The translations under genes were made by a program, and so were the position numbers. The notes under the pieces are model-generated. The model was not told the origin of the DNA, did no database searches, and saw only the letters and a program-made list of their open reading frames with translations. Positions 53,508 through 62,058 of a DNA stretch of 64,000 nt are shown here, one piece after another (position 1 is the stretch's first letter; each line of letters begins with the position of its first letter). The DNA is taken from positions 20,671 through 84,670 of the forward strand of contig JAOTTS010000002.1 in NCBI GenBank assembly GCA_029864335.1, written 5' to 3'. This DNA is from Candidatus Nitrosopumilus sp. (lineage in GTDB: Archaea > Thermoproteota > Nitrososphaeria > Nitrososphaerales > Nitrosopumilaceae).

Positions 53508-54767
53508 ATGAACAAGAGTCTAAAATACATTGCACTTCTTGTAATTCTTCCCTTGTTTACAGCAGGTATGACGACAGATTATTTCTCAGATGCTAATGCA
53601 GCTAAAGGCGCAGGTGTTGGAATCTCAAAGTATGGATCTAGCACTAACATTTGTGGATTGCAACTGTGTTCTGAAATTTCCGGTGGCAAAGCCGCATGGA
53701 TGGCAGAAAAAGAAAAATCTACTTCTGTAGCGCCAGTTGTCGAAGAAGCCATGATGGAAAAATCCATGATGGAAGAAACCTCCGTAACTGAAGCTGACTT
53801 GGGTTCTGTACTTAGATTATCAAGAGCAAATGTTCCAGCAACAATTCCACTGCATCAAGGATACTATAACGGTGAAGATGTTTATTTTATTATCACTGAT
53901 TCTAGTGATCCTAAACATGCAGAAATCATTACAAAAAATCAAGATTGGCAAGTAGAACTTGCACCTTTGTTGAAGAATACTCCTGTAGAAGCACTCTCAA
54001 AAACATACATGTTCACTAACGGGATAGAAGGTGATGGTGTACATGGATATCAGGGTGAAGTTTTCACAAGTACTCCTGCACAAACAGACGTATACAGTGC
54101 ATTAACCTCACATGTCCATGTAACATGGAATAAAGATGTAACTCCAAGGGTACTTGATTCTGATGCAATGATTATGTTAGCAGCTGATAATGGAGAAATT
54201 ACATTGACACTAGTTAACGTTGTTTTGAACATGCCTCAAATCATTTGGCCTGAAGGTCAGATGATGGTTAAAGAAGACAAAACTTTGACTGATGTGACAC
54301 CATATGGTGGTGGTCAGGTTCTTGATATTGATACAGAAGAGATGAATGTCACTTTCATTGCTCATCGTGGATGGGGTCCTGATGGTAGAACTATCTATTA
54401 CATTGTAACAGATGCTACCCCTAGCGGTCCTGCCGGAATGATGGGTGTTGTAAGTGCACCTACATCTGCAAGCTTGATTGCAAATTCAGCAGCAGTAGAC
54501 TTGTATCAGTTCAAGAATGGTTTAGAAGGTACTGGTCCATTAGGATTCCAACCTGGAATTGCAGCAGGAGCTCCTGGCGATGCAAATTATTCTCCTATGT
54601 GGAGAATCTTTATGATTGGTTGGGTTGATCCTGAAAATGCACAACTATTAGAAACCATTGATGATATGAACGCATACAAAGAAGCTGGTTTGGTCGATAT
54701 TGGTATTGCACGTCCAATGGATAGTGACCATATTGTTAACTGCCCATTTATTGACCCCTTCCAATAA
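53508..54767 (+). CDS. Secreted protein with duplicated domain, 419 aa
   Basis: Signal peptide with cleavage near SDANA-A, then a Glu/Met-rich linker (VEEAMMEKSMMEE). Two homologous domains follow: VYFIITDSSDPKHAEII with TYMFTNGIEGDGVHGYQGEVF in the first, and IYYIVTDATPSGPAGMM with LYQFKNGLEGTGPLGFQPGI in the second, plus a final Cys. It is probably an abundant exported protein, judged by clear signal, strong T-rich terminator and composition. Similar double-domain proteins occur in marine thaumarchaea; a copper or electron-carrier role is not supported by a visible motif. Confidence 0.75.
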   Translation: MNKSLKYIALLVILPLFTAGMTTDYFSDANAAKGAGVGISKYGSSTNICGLQLCSEISGGKAAWMAEKEKSTSVAPVVEEAMMEKSMMEETSVTEADLGSVLRLSRANVPATIPLHQGYYNGEDVYFIITDSSDPKHAEIITKNQDWQVELAPLLKNTPVEALSKTYMFTNGIEGDGVHGYQGEVFTSTPAQTDVYSALTSHVHVTWNKDVTPRVLDSDAMIMLAADNGEITLTLVNVVLNMPQIIWPEGQMMVKEDKTLTDVTPYGGGQVLDIDTEEMNVTFIAHRGWGPDGRTIYYIVTDATPSGPAGMMGVVSAPTSASLIANSAAVDLYQFKNGLEGTGPLGFQPGIAAGAPGDANYSPMWRIFMIGWVDPENAQLLETIDDMNAYKEAGLVDIGIARPMDSDHIVNCPFIDPFQ

Positions 54768-54770
54768 GAT

Positions 54771-54790
54771 CCTTTTTTCTTATTTTTTAA
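54771..54790 (+). terminator. T-rich terminator after the secreted protein gene
   Basis: Two T6 runs (54773-54778 and 54783-54788) begin within six bases of the stop codon, a typical archaeal U-tract terminator. Confidence 0.5.
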
Positions 54791-54884
54791 GTTCTTTACA
54801 TTTGTTAATTTTTAATGATTTTTTTTAATAAATTTTAAGAGAATCAACTACTTGATTTATCTTTTATTATGACCATAAGGAATT

Positions 54885-55259
54885 ATGAGTATTTCTGGAA
54901 TGTATATGTTAAACACCGAACAATACAAGGAAAAAAAAATTCAAGATGCACTTGGAATGCTATACGTTGATAGAAAAAATGAATTCAGTGAATTGTCTCA
55001 TATACTGTTGAATGAAAAGGCTCTAAAATCCATGCCCAATTGGAAAGAATTTGTTTTGAATTTTTCCTTGGATGTGGAAGCTGCTTTTAAATCCTGGTCT
55101 GGCCAAAGCCCTCTGTCAGTTAAATCTCCTCAAAAAGCCCTGACTCTGCTAAGACAACTAGGACATGATAAAACTTCTATGAATCAACTTACACATCTCT
55201 TAAACATTTCATACAATCTATCGCTTGAATTCAAAGAAATCTATAGACGACTAAAATAA
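54885..55259 (+). CDS. Hypothetical helical protein, 124 aa
   Basis: 124 residues from ATG, all helical, with a Trp-x(n)-Trp pair (MPNWKEFVLNFSLDVEAAFKSWSG) and basic end IYRRLK. No family recognised. Stands alone between T-rich stretches. Confidence 0.5.
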   Translation: MSISGMYMLNTEQYKEKKIQDALGMLYVDRKNEFSELSHILLNEKALKSMPNWKEFVLNFSLDVEAAFKSWSGQSPLSVKSPQKALTLLRQLGHDKTSMNQLTHLLNISYNLSLEFKEIYRRLK

Positions 55260-55511
55260 CTCTCTTTTTTTAAATTATTTTTTTGATTAAATTCAATTTT
55301 CTTGAAATATTAATTGCATTTCTGAATTCATCTTCAAAAATAGATTAATTTTGTGAGTGTAGTTTGAGCAAAATATCACGATATATCTTACTTGATAGTT
55401 CTATTATGGTATTAACTGTGCTAATTGCCAGCAAAATAAGATATGAAAACCAAATTTTGATTTAGATAATTTGACAAGTATTGTCAAAGGATAAAAACGG
55501 TTTAAAAAAAT

Positions 55512-55934
55512 ATGGTAAATTCTCGAATTGTTAGTATTATGCCTCAAAAAAAATTAGATATTTCTGAATATGAGCAAAAATGTCGAGATATTCTAGATGA
55601 TGAAGAAATTAGATTTGCTGGTTTGCTAGATGAATTCGGAAATTTATTGGCAGGAGGACATAAAATGGAAATGAGTATAAGACTTACTGAGGAACAATTA
55701 GAATCTGTTTGCAAGGAACTCGCATCTAGAGTAGCAAAGAGAAAAAAATTTGATGAAGAATTGGGCCATGTTAAATATTCTGCATCCCGTAGAGAACATC
55801 TTGTAATAATGAGTTTTCCAATTTACGATAAGGTGATAATGTTAGTTGCAGAATCCAATGTCAACATAGACAGATTGGCTTTTCGAGTTATTTCTAAACT
55901 AGGAAGACAGTGGGGAGACTTTGTTGGAGAATAA
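55512..55934 (+). CDS. Roadblock-like conserved thaumarchaeal protein
   Basis: 140 residues; ATG at 55539 (MPQKKLDIS) is an alternative start. The phrase EIRFAGLLDEFGNLLAGGH, then SIRLTEEQLESVCKELASRVAKRKKFDEEL, EHLVIMSFPIYDKVIMLVAE and a final helix give a roadblock/LC7-like alpha/beta order. Many paralogues of this type exist in ammonia-oxidising thaumarchaea (I believe the DUF6659 family). Possibly signalling or GTPase regulation; not proven. Confidence 0.6.
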   Translation: MVNSRIVSIMPQKKLDISEYEQKCRDILDDEEIRFAGLLDEFGNLLAGGHKMEMSIRLTEEQLESVCKELASRVAKRKKFDEELGHVKYSASRREHLVIMSFPIYDKVIMLVAESNVNIDRLAFRVISKLGRQWGDFVGE

Positions 55935-56082
55935 CTTTCATTTTATTAAGACATTATTTTATGGTGTGATGGAATGATGTCTGTCACTTTAACTCGGATA
56001 TTATGTTCAATAGTGAGAAGTGTTTAGAAAAAAGAGAATTTGAAGTTGTTTTTAAACAGGATAATTTACTCTCTAATTATAA

Positions 56083-56220
56083 ATGAAAAAACTGGGGGAT
56101 AAAGTAAAAAAGAATTGTAAAAAATGTAAAAATATTCAAACTTTTGAAGTTTCTGAGATAAGCGAATATGGAGAAATCTTTGGTATTTGTAAAAAATGTA
56201 AAAATATTATGCGTATATAA
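56083..56220 (+). CDS. Small zinc-ribbon protein, 45 aa
   Basis: 45 residues with two CKKCKN phrases separated by EVSEISEYGEIFGI, so two symmetric CxxC pairs of a zinc ribbon. Lys-rich. The perfect repetition suggests internal duplication. Unknown function. Confidence 0.6.
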   Translation: MKKLGDKVKKNCKKCKNIQTFEVSEISEYGEIFGICKKCKNIMRI

Positions 56221-56276
56221 TTTGTGATTAAAGAAAAGAGAAATATTTAGTTAATCAATAATTCTTACGTGCCATT

Positions 56277-56519
56277 ATGATATGCAAGAATCTTTCTGAC
56301 AATGCAATGGTAATTAAAAGAACAGCATTAACAAAAACAAGAAAAACTGTAAAGAAAGCAGGTGTAGTAAAAATAAAAACAACCGCAAAGAAAACTACAC
56401 CTATAAAAAAGAAGACAACAGTAAAGAAAACTATCCCGTTAGATACTGAGCATGTAAGATCTGCAGCATTCAAGAAAGGTTGGATTACACAAAGAAAAAA
56501 TGCAAAGAACAAGAAATAG
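56277..56519 (+). CDS. Lys/Thr-rich basic protein, 80 aa
   Basis: 80 residues; an internal Met at residue 11 could be the start. The middle repeats KKTT/KKTV phrases (TTAKKTTPIKKKTTVKKT), and the end DTEHVRSAAFKKGWITQRKN is less repetitive. H1-tail-like composition suggests chromatin or RNA binding. A long antisense frame over this gene is a by-product of its composition. Confidence 0.6.
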   Translation: MICKNLSDNAMVIKRTALTKTRKTVKKAGVVKIKTTAKKTTPIKKKTTVKKTIPLDTEHVRSAAFKKGWITQRKNAKNKK

Positions 56520-56534
56520 TCAATTGACTGTTTT

Positions 56535-56942
56535 GTTTTTTTATTTGGAAAAAAGAAAACTACTAGAGAACAACCGGGATGGTTGTAGGGTATGACATCA
56601 TTTCTAATCGAGTAAAAGGCAAAGAAGTCATTTGATGAGAAAATATGAAATCTAGATGTAAAGACACGACAAAATATCAACACAGATAAAAACCCACTTT
56701 CGAGATTTTGTGTTAAGTATGATGGAAGATCAGATGCGGAAATTTTTTCAGAACTAAAAACATTGAAGGGAGAAGAGTAGACAGAACTGAATCTAGAACT
56801 AGACTCATCGACAAACAAATATGATGCACTGTACTTGCAATGCAATAGAATTTCAGGAATAGAGGAATCAAATAAGAAGAAGACAACTGATCTGGAAAAA
56901 AATTCTGGTTGCACTTGGTACTGTTTCTACAATAATTAGCAT
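56535..56942 (+). pseudogene. Ruins of a gene with coiled-coil and C-terminal membrane span
   Basis: Several short frames line up in order: VVGYDIISNRVKGKEVI, then KYDGRSDAEIFSELKTLKG, TAG, TELNLELDSSTNKYDALYL in the same frame, and, shifted, RRRQLIWKKILVALGTVSTI with a hydrophobic end before TAA. Frame changes and stops separate them. It looks like a degraded gene for a coiled-coil protein with a terminal membrane anchor; identity unknown. Confidence 0.35.
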
Positions 56943-56971
56943 TTTTATTCGATAAAAAGTCCATTATATCT

Positions 56972-57223
56972 ATGGATTTCATGTTGGAAGAAGAATTAAT
57001 CGACTTGATGACCTTTTGTCTTCAAAATCCAACTTCATCAGAGAACTCTGAAAAACATAAAAGAATTACCGAAATTGGCCATGAACTTTATGCTGATGGT
57101 GGAATTGATGCTTTGGAGAATTTCTTTTTTGTATTGAAAAATAGAATAATGGAAGAAATAGAAAAAGATCCATCTCCAATGCGTTCCCTATGGAATGGTC
57201 TTACTGATGAATGGCAATATTGA
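56972..57223 (+). CDS. Small acidic helical protein, 83 aa
   Basis: 83 residues from ATG; helical, acidic (LEEELIDLMTFCLQN, DALENFFFVLKNRIMEEIEKD) with Trp-rich end. Not recognised. Convergent with the DUF5679-like zinc protein. Confidence 0.5.
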   Translation: MDFMLEEELIDLMTFCLQNPTSSENSEKHKRITEIGHELYADGGIDALENFFFVLKNRIMEEIEKDPSPMRSLWNGLTDEWQY

Positions 57224-57241
57224 ATTCCTTTATTGAGAAAT

Positions 57242-57385
57242 TTATCCTCTGCCGATTCTGAAAATGGTTGTACTACATGTTGGGCAAGTGCCCTTGATTG
57301 CAGGTTTTCCATTTTTCATGGTGTATGGTTTAGCGCCATCGATATCTCGTTTATCTCGGCACTTTACACAATATCCTATTGTCAT
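57242..57385 (-). CDS. DUF5679-like zinc-ribbon protein, 47 aa
   Basis: 47 residues from ATG 57385: YCVKCRDKRDIDGA, TMKNGKPAIKGTCPTCSTTIFRIG. This is the DUF5679 pattern as I remember it, a treble-clef-like zinc protein common in archaea and actinobacteria, related to the C-terminal domain of bacterial topoisomerase I. Nucleic-acid binding is likely. Confidence 0.75.
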   Translation of the reverse strand: MTIGYCVKCRDKRDIDGAKPYTMKNGKPAIKGTCPTCSTTIFRIGRG

Positions 57386-57578
57386 AATTGAATTAGGCCA
57401 GAGGTTCTATTAGCAAGAACTTGTTGAACTTTTTTTACTTGTAGGCAAATCTCAGATCTTAATTATCCTGTTCTAAAACAATTTTTTTCATAATGGGTGA
57501 TTTTTTGATAAATTTAGGAATAAACTATTCGTATTTTTTAAATACTTGATATTTTAATTAGATTCTTTAGTACAAATT

Positions 57579-58004
57579 TTAACTTACATTGATGTTTAAT
57601 TTTACATATTCTGTCAATGCATTGTGATTCTCTAGACCTTCCCAAACAAAAATTTCTGCAATAAATTCCCCCGAATTTTTCGGTGTCCATGATAGTGATG
57701 GAGTAAGCTTTTGATCTGGTGTTAATTGGCCACCAAACCAACCTACTGATACGACCAAATCTTCTTCATTTTTTATTTGAACAAGATATACAAAATTTTG
57801 AGATTTTACTTGATTGTTGGTAATGTCTGCTGAGATCTGAATCTTTTGATTCACATTAACATTATCTACTACAGGTTGACCAAATGCATTTTCTAATCGG
57901 GGATCATTAATTGTTGCTCTTTCTAATTCACTTAACGCAAATACTGAAGTAAGATTGATCAGAAATGCAACTAAAACAAATGCACTTAATATTCTTATTA
58001 TCAC
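57579..58004 (-). CDS. Secreted Ig-like protein, 141 aa
   Basis: Signal peptide MIIRILSAFVLVAFLINLTSVFA, then one beta-sandwich domain (NVNQKIQISADITNNQVKSQNFVYLVQI, LTPSLSWTPKNSGEFIAEIFVWEGL). This short family, with terminal LNINVS, is repeated in thaumarchaeal genomes and also occurs as a domain in larger surface proteins. Function unknown. Confidence 0.72.
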   Translation of the reverse strand: MIIRILSAFVLVAFLINLTSVFALSELERATINDPRLENAFGQPVVDNVNVNQKIQISADITNNQVKSQNFVYLVQIKNEEDLVVSVGWFGGQLTPDQKLTPSLSWTPKNSGEFIAEIFVWEGLENHNALTEYVKLNINVS

Positions 58005-58071
58005 GCGTTTTTGCTCAATTTTTAGTTAATAAAGCGTTTCTACACTATTTTTATCAATTCGACTAAAATAT

Positions 58072-59523
58072 TTAGAACTTTTCCAAATTTTTGATAATTG
58101 TACTTTTCATTGAAATGATTTTTCCTGGATTTAGTATGTTTTCTGGATCAAAATAATGCTTGATCTCTTTGAATATTTCGTAGTTTTCTTTACCATATTG
58201 TTTTCTGATAAATTCTGAGCGTGCCAGCCCATCTCCATGTTCGGCAGTTATAGTCCCTCCAAGTTTGATAATTTCATCAAAATACTCGATAGCAATTTTT
58301 TTGAGTATGGCAAATTCTCTTCTATCTGAAATTAACCTAACATGGATATTTCCATTCCCAGCATGCCCATAAACAATGGTTCTTGTTTTAAATTTTTTAT
58401 TTATTTTTTTTAGAATTTTGAAAATTTCAGATAGACTCTCTAAAGGAACTGCGGCATCTTCAATAACATGTGGAATTCTCTTTTCTTTTTTTATTGATTT
58501 CAAACTATAGTATAATGATGAATCCCTATATCTCCACCATCTGTTAATCCCTGACTCTGTCTTTAGTTTCTTGACAATTTTGCCTGTAACAATAGTCTTT
58601 AGGTTTTTTTCACTAAAATTGGTATTTTCATCATACTCTACAAAAAGAAGACATTGTGCTTTTGGAGAAAATTTAAAATTTATTTGATTTAGAGTTGTTT
58701 TATCTACAAATTCTATTGCTGATGGGTTAGTTTTGTTTATTTTAATACAGTTTATTGATGCATCTATAATTGATTTGTATTCCACAATGCACAAAATTCT
58801 TTTCTTTGGGTTATCTCTAATTTTCAATTTAATTGACAATACAATTCCTAATGTTCCTTCAGAACCGATGATTAGTTTATGAGAATCCCAAATTGATTTT
58901 ATTTTATCAATTCTGTATCCTGAAGAATTTTTTGTTACATTTGGAAATTTTTCTATATTGATATTCTTTGAAAATTCTAGAATTTTTTTTGAAATTTTTT
59001 TATTTTTTGGAAGTGATATTTTATTTCCATTTCCATCAATAAAAGTAATTTCTGTTATGTTGTCAATTACACTTCCATATTTTAAACTCCTACTTCCACT
59101 TGAATTATTTCCAATCATTCCACCGACTGAGCAAAAAGACCCGATCGATGGATTTGGTGGAAAAAACTTTTTGCATTCTTCTAATTTTTTATCTAGATGC
59201 CCTTTGATAATTCCCGGACCTACTGTGACATTGTTTTTGGTAATTTTTAATGAATTAAAATTCTTCATATCTAGTATTATTCCCGTGTTTAGTGCACTAC
59301 CTACAAGACCTGTTCCTGCCCCTCGAACAGTTACTGATAATTTGAATTTTTTTGCAATCTTAATTGTATTGATAACATCTTTTTCGTTTTTTGGAACTAC
59401 TATTACCTTTGGAATAATTTGATATGAACTGGAATCCACCGAGTAAAAATTCTTAAATTCTTTTTGAGTAAAAACATCACCTTCTATTGACGATTCTAAT
59501 GATTTTATTATTGATTTTTTCAT
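58072..59523 (-). CDS. glcD: FAD-linked glycolate/D-lactate oxidase (GlcD-like)
   Basis: 483 residues. The FAD-binding PCMH domain shows TVRGAGTGLVGSALNTG, GSFCSVGGMIGNNSSGSRSLKYG and GTLGIVLSIKLKI. The C-terminal cap has YGHAGNGNIHVRL and AEHGDGLARSEFIRKQYG. It oxidises glycolate, D-lactate or a similar 2-hydroxy acid. There is no GlcE/GlcF partner here. Glycolate from the phosphatase at 5545 is a plausible but unproven substrate. The HD-domain gene lies nine bases upstream, same strand. Confidence 0.88.
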   Translation of the reverse strand: MKKSIIKSLESSIEGDVFTQKEFKNFYSVDSSSYQIIPKVIVVPKNEKDVINTIKIAKKFKLSVTVRGAGTGLVGSALNTGIILDMKNFNSLKITKNNVTVGPGIIKGHLDKKLEECKKFFPPNPSIGSFCSVGGMIGNNSSGSRSLKYGSVIDNITEITFIDGNGNKISLPKNKKISKKILEFSKNINIEKFPNVTKNSSGYRIDKIKSIWDSHKLIIGSEGTLGIVLSIKLKIRDNPKKRILCIVEYKSIIDASINCIKINKTNPSAIEFVDKTTLNQINFKFSPKAQCLLFVEYDENTNFSEKNLKTIVTGKIVKKLKTESGINRWWRYRDSSLYYSLKSIKKEKRIPHVIEDAAVPLESLSEIFKILKKINKKFKTRTIVYGHAGNGNIHVRLISDRREFAILKKIAIEYFDEIIKLGGTITAEHGDGLARSEFIRKQYGKENYEIFKEIKHYFDPENILNPGKIISMKSTIIKNLEKF

Positions 59524-59532
59524 ATAATGAAT

Positions 59533-60849
59533 CTAAATCATGATTCTATAGTAATCCCATCTTTCTGGATCAAATAATGTTACAAATTCCGCTTGTTCTT
59601 TATCCACCCTTGCTCTAATAACATCACGTAATGCAAAACTTGTTAAAAATTTGTATTTCATAGAATGTGCTTGCATGATGAACATATGTCGCATCTCACT
59701 TCCTCCTTTCAGTCCCCAGTATCCCATCTTCAATGCTAGAGGTTCTAAAAATACTGTATTTCCTAAACCGTAATTCTCATCTCTAATTTCTTCACGTAGT
59801 TGGTATTTTTCAAGTGGACCTCCTTTTGAAAATCCTATAATTTCACCGTCTTTGCTATTTAATCGAAGTGTGTTAATAATTGTCTCAGGATTTTTAACTG
59901 ATTTTTCAAAATTTTCTTTTTGAAATTGTAAGGGTTTGGGTAACTGCAAAAATATGTCCCAAAGTGACTCAATAAATTTTGAGTCTTTTCTTGTAGACAT
60001 TGCTTCTATTATTGGAACTAATTTGACGTTTTCATAAGAGCAGTCTGCTTGAATTGTAATTTCCTGTTGTCTAAGTTTCATGAATGCAAGTACTGTATCA
60101 AAAAAGTTCTTTCTCATCTCTTTAGGAAGTATCTTGAGAATTGCTTTTGCCATGTCTGTTTCTTTATTTAATAATTCTTCAAAATATCCAACTGCACTTC
60201 TAACAATTAATGAAGGTCTCCATGCAAGTGCATGGGCATTCATCTTTGCCATTTCCATTGCTTTTGAAAAATCCCCTAACGCATACCCACATATTCTATC
60301 TACCACAGTGAGATACCATCCCATTTCCATGATGTGTTCTTGATATGGTAGATTGTTTCTTGTCAAATCTGAATTTTCAAAACATTGATTAATTTGCTCT
60401 TCTGCATTTTTTTTAAGTTCACCGCTCCAAGGATATGTTGTTCTTAAAATCAAAACCTTGATTATTTCTAAATCCAATTTTGCAGTATTAATTAATTGAC
60501 GTAGTTTTTTGTCCATTGAAATAAATTTTAAAACACTTTCTTCGTGAGGTTTGTCTACATTTTTTTGAGGATCAAAATCGTGAAATAATGCTGCAACATA
60601 AAGATATTTTACATCTCTATCTGTGAATTTCACTTTATCTTGTATTGATGCTAAAAGTGAAAAATATGTCACCTCTAATTCATGATGGATATTATGGTAT
60701 CCATAATAATCAATTCCTAGTCCTTGGCTTTCAAAGAGGTCAATTGTATAATCTAGCATCTCGACATAACAATCATCCTCTATTTCTTTTTGCACCATTA
60801 GACTGAGAATCTCATTTTTCATTGAATGCGTATTTGCAAATTGCTGCAA
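59533..60849 (-). CDS. HD-domain phosphohydrolase with C-terminal GNAT-like domain
   Basis: 438 residues. The HD metal site is seen in YHNIHHELEVTYFSLL and AALFHDFDPQ (His and the HD pair), then helical sequence to about 300. The C-terminal third (GEIIGFSKGGPLEKYQLREE, GLGNTVFLEPLALKMGYWGLKGGSEMRH) resembles a GNAT acyltransferase core. HD domains hydrolyse phosphate esters or nucleotides; the fusion suggests a metabolite-sensing enzyme. Its substrate is unknown. glcD lies directly downstream. Confidence 0.7.
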   Translation of the reverse strand: MQQFANTHSMKNEILSLMVQKEIEDDCYVEMLDYTIDLFESQGLGIDYYGYHNIHHELEVTYFSLLASIQDKVKFTDRDVKYLYVAALFHDFDPQKNVDKPHEESVLKFISMDKKLRQLINTAKLDLEIIKVLILRTTYPWSGELKKNAEEQINQCFENSDLTRNNLPYQEHIMEMGWYLTVVDRICGYALGDFSKAMEMAKMNAHALAWRPSLIVRSAVGYFEELLNKETDMAKAILKILPKEMRKNFFDTVLAFMKLRQQEITIQADCSYENVKLVPIIEAMSTRKDSKFIESLWDIFLQLPKPLQFQKENFEKSVKNPETIINTLRLNSKDGEIIGFSKGGPLEKYQLREEIRDENYGLGNTVFLEPLALKMGYWGLKGGSEMRHMFIMQAHSMKYKFLTSFALRDVIRARVDKEQAEFVTLFDPERWDYYRIMI

Positions 60850-61093
60850 TAACTAAATAATGTAATTCCTATTTTTAAAGATGATCTAGTTACAAAAATT
60901 GTCAGTATAGATCATTTGCATACATGAATATTAGCAGGCCTACAAACAATCATGTAAAATAGCCAATCGTCCTATTTTACTCATAACTATTTTTTAATTT
61001 TGATGAATTAATTGTACTGAATCAAAAGAATTTTGATGATTGTAATGCGTTTTCACGAAACACTCAAAAGAATTATGAATTGATTATTTTCTA

Positions 61094-61498
61094 ATGTCTG
61101 TAAACCCTGATTTGCTTGATGCCCTAATGTCTCATAATGAGAAAAACACTCTAAAATTCAATCTTATATTAAATGATGTCTCATACCCAATAATTTATGT
61201 CACTATAACCAATTCTCCTATTCCTGTAAATGAACCTACTACTCGTGGAGGAGTATATTTTTCTGATACCTTTGCCTACAAAATGAAGGGGGTAATTGAA
61301 GATCTATCAATTGTTCCATTATTGACAAAAAAGATGCTAGGGCCAAACACTGAATTTGGTGAACTAAAAATTATCACTCAAATAGAATCTGAAGGAAAAT
61401 CTATGAATCTTGAAATCTTTACAAATCTTACAAACAGCGTTCAAACCCCAAATTCAATTGAACTTAGTATGATTATTGTCAAACTCAATTCTGTTTAA
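61094..61498 (+). CDS. Hypothetical protein, 134 aa
   Basis: 134 residues, beta-rich (LKFNLILNDVSYPIIYVTITN, GVYFSDTFAYKMKGVIEDL, GELKIITQIESEGKSMNLEIFTNLTN). Looks like a small single-domain sandwich without signal peptide. Convergent with the J-domain gene, overlapping its end by four bases. Not recognised. Confidence 0.5.
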   Translation: MSVNPDLLDALMSHNEKNTLKFNLILNDVSYPIIYVTITNSPIPVNEPTTRGGVYFSDTFAYKMKGVIEDLSIVPLLTKKMLGPNTEFGELKIITQIESEGKSMNLEIFTNLTNSVQTPNSIELSMIIVKLNSV

Positions 61499-62049
61499 TT
61501 GACTTTAAGATATTTGTCATATTTTTCTTTATTTTCTTTATCTGAAAGTACTTCGTATGCCTTGTTTAATTTAATCATCTCTTCTTCTGAATCTTCTTTT
61601 GTTTTATCTGGATGAGTTTTTTTTGCTAACTCTCGAAATCTTTTCTTAATCTCATCCTGTGTTGCATCTCTTGAGATACCCAATACCTCATAATAGTTTG
61701 GAAGTTCATTATTCAATGCGGCATCTCGAAATTCTTTGTCTTCATTGGTGTTCTTTCTTGTTCCTAATTCTTCATAATCGTCTCCCCAATCTGAATGATA
61801 TTTTTCATATGTCTTTTCATTTTTTGATTCATGTTCTTCTTTGTCATAAGATGTTTTTTTACGAAGTATGATATCTCTGGCTAAAAATAGAAAGATTCCA
61901 ATCACTCCAATTGCAAAACCTGAAAAAAGAATAATTTTCTCTTCATCTGTTACTTCAAGCTCCATGTCTAGGTTGTTTGATTGCGCATAACCTAGATGTG
62001 ACGCCCCAAAAATAATTAATGAAATTATAAGAATACTGAATTGTTTCAT
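61495..62049 (-). CDS. Membrane-anchored J-domain protein
   Basis: 184 residues. Signal-like segment (about 1-22), a membrane span (about 39-60), a charged linker, then a J domain at the C terminus (about 117-184): NYYEVLGISRDATQDEIKKRF, HPD in KKTHPDKTKED and KAYEVLSDKENKEKYDKY. The usual G/F and zinc regions of DnaJ are absent. The J domain would lie in the cytoplasm and recruit Hsp70 (DnaK) to the membrane. Co-transcribed with the Lrp gene nine bases upstream. Confidence 0.88.
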   Translation of the reverse strand: MKQFSILIISLIIFGASHLGYAQSNNLDMELEVTDEEKIILFSGFAIGVIGIFLFLARDIILRKKTSYDKEEHESKNEKTYEKYHSDWGDDYEELGTRKNTNEDKEFRDAALNNELPNYYEVLGISRDATQDEIKKRFRELAKKTHPDKTKEDSEEEMIKLNKAYEVLSDKENKEKYDKYLKVN

Positions 62050-62058
62050 TTTGCTACC

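Noticed and set aside
56255..56914. 219-codon minus-strand frame rich in Phe, Val and Ser
   Set aside because: It is antisense to the Lys-rich protein and to gene ruins; Lys/Thr codons read as Phe/Val/Cys on the other strand.
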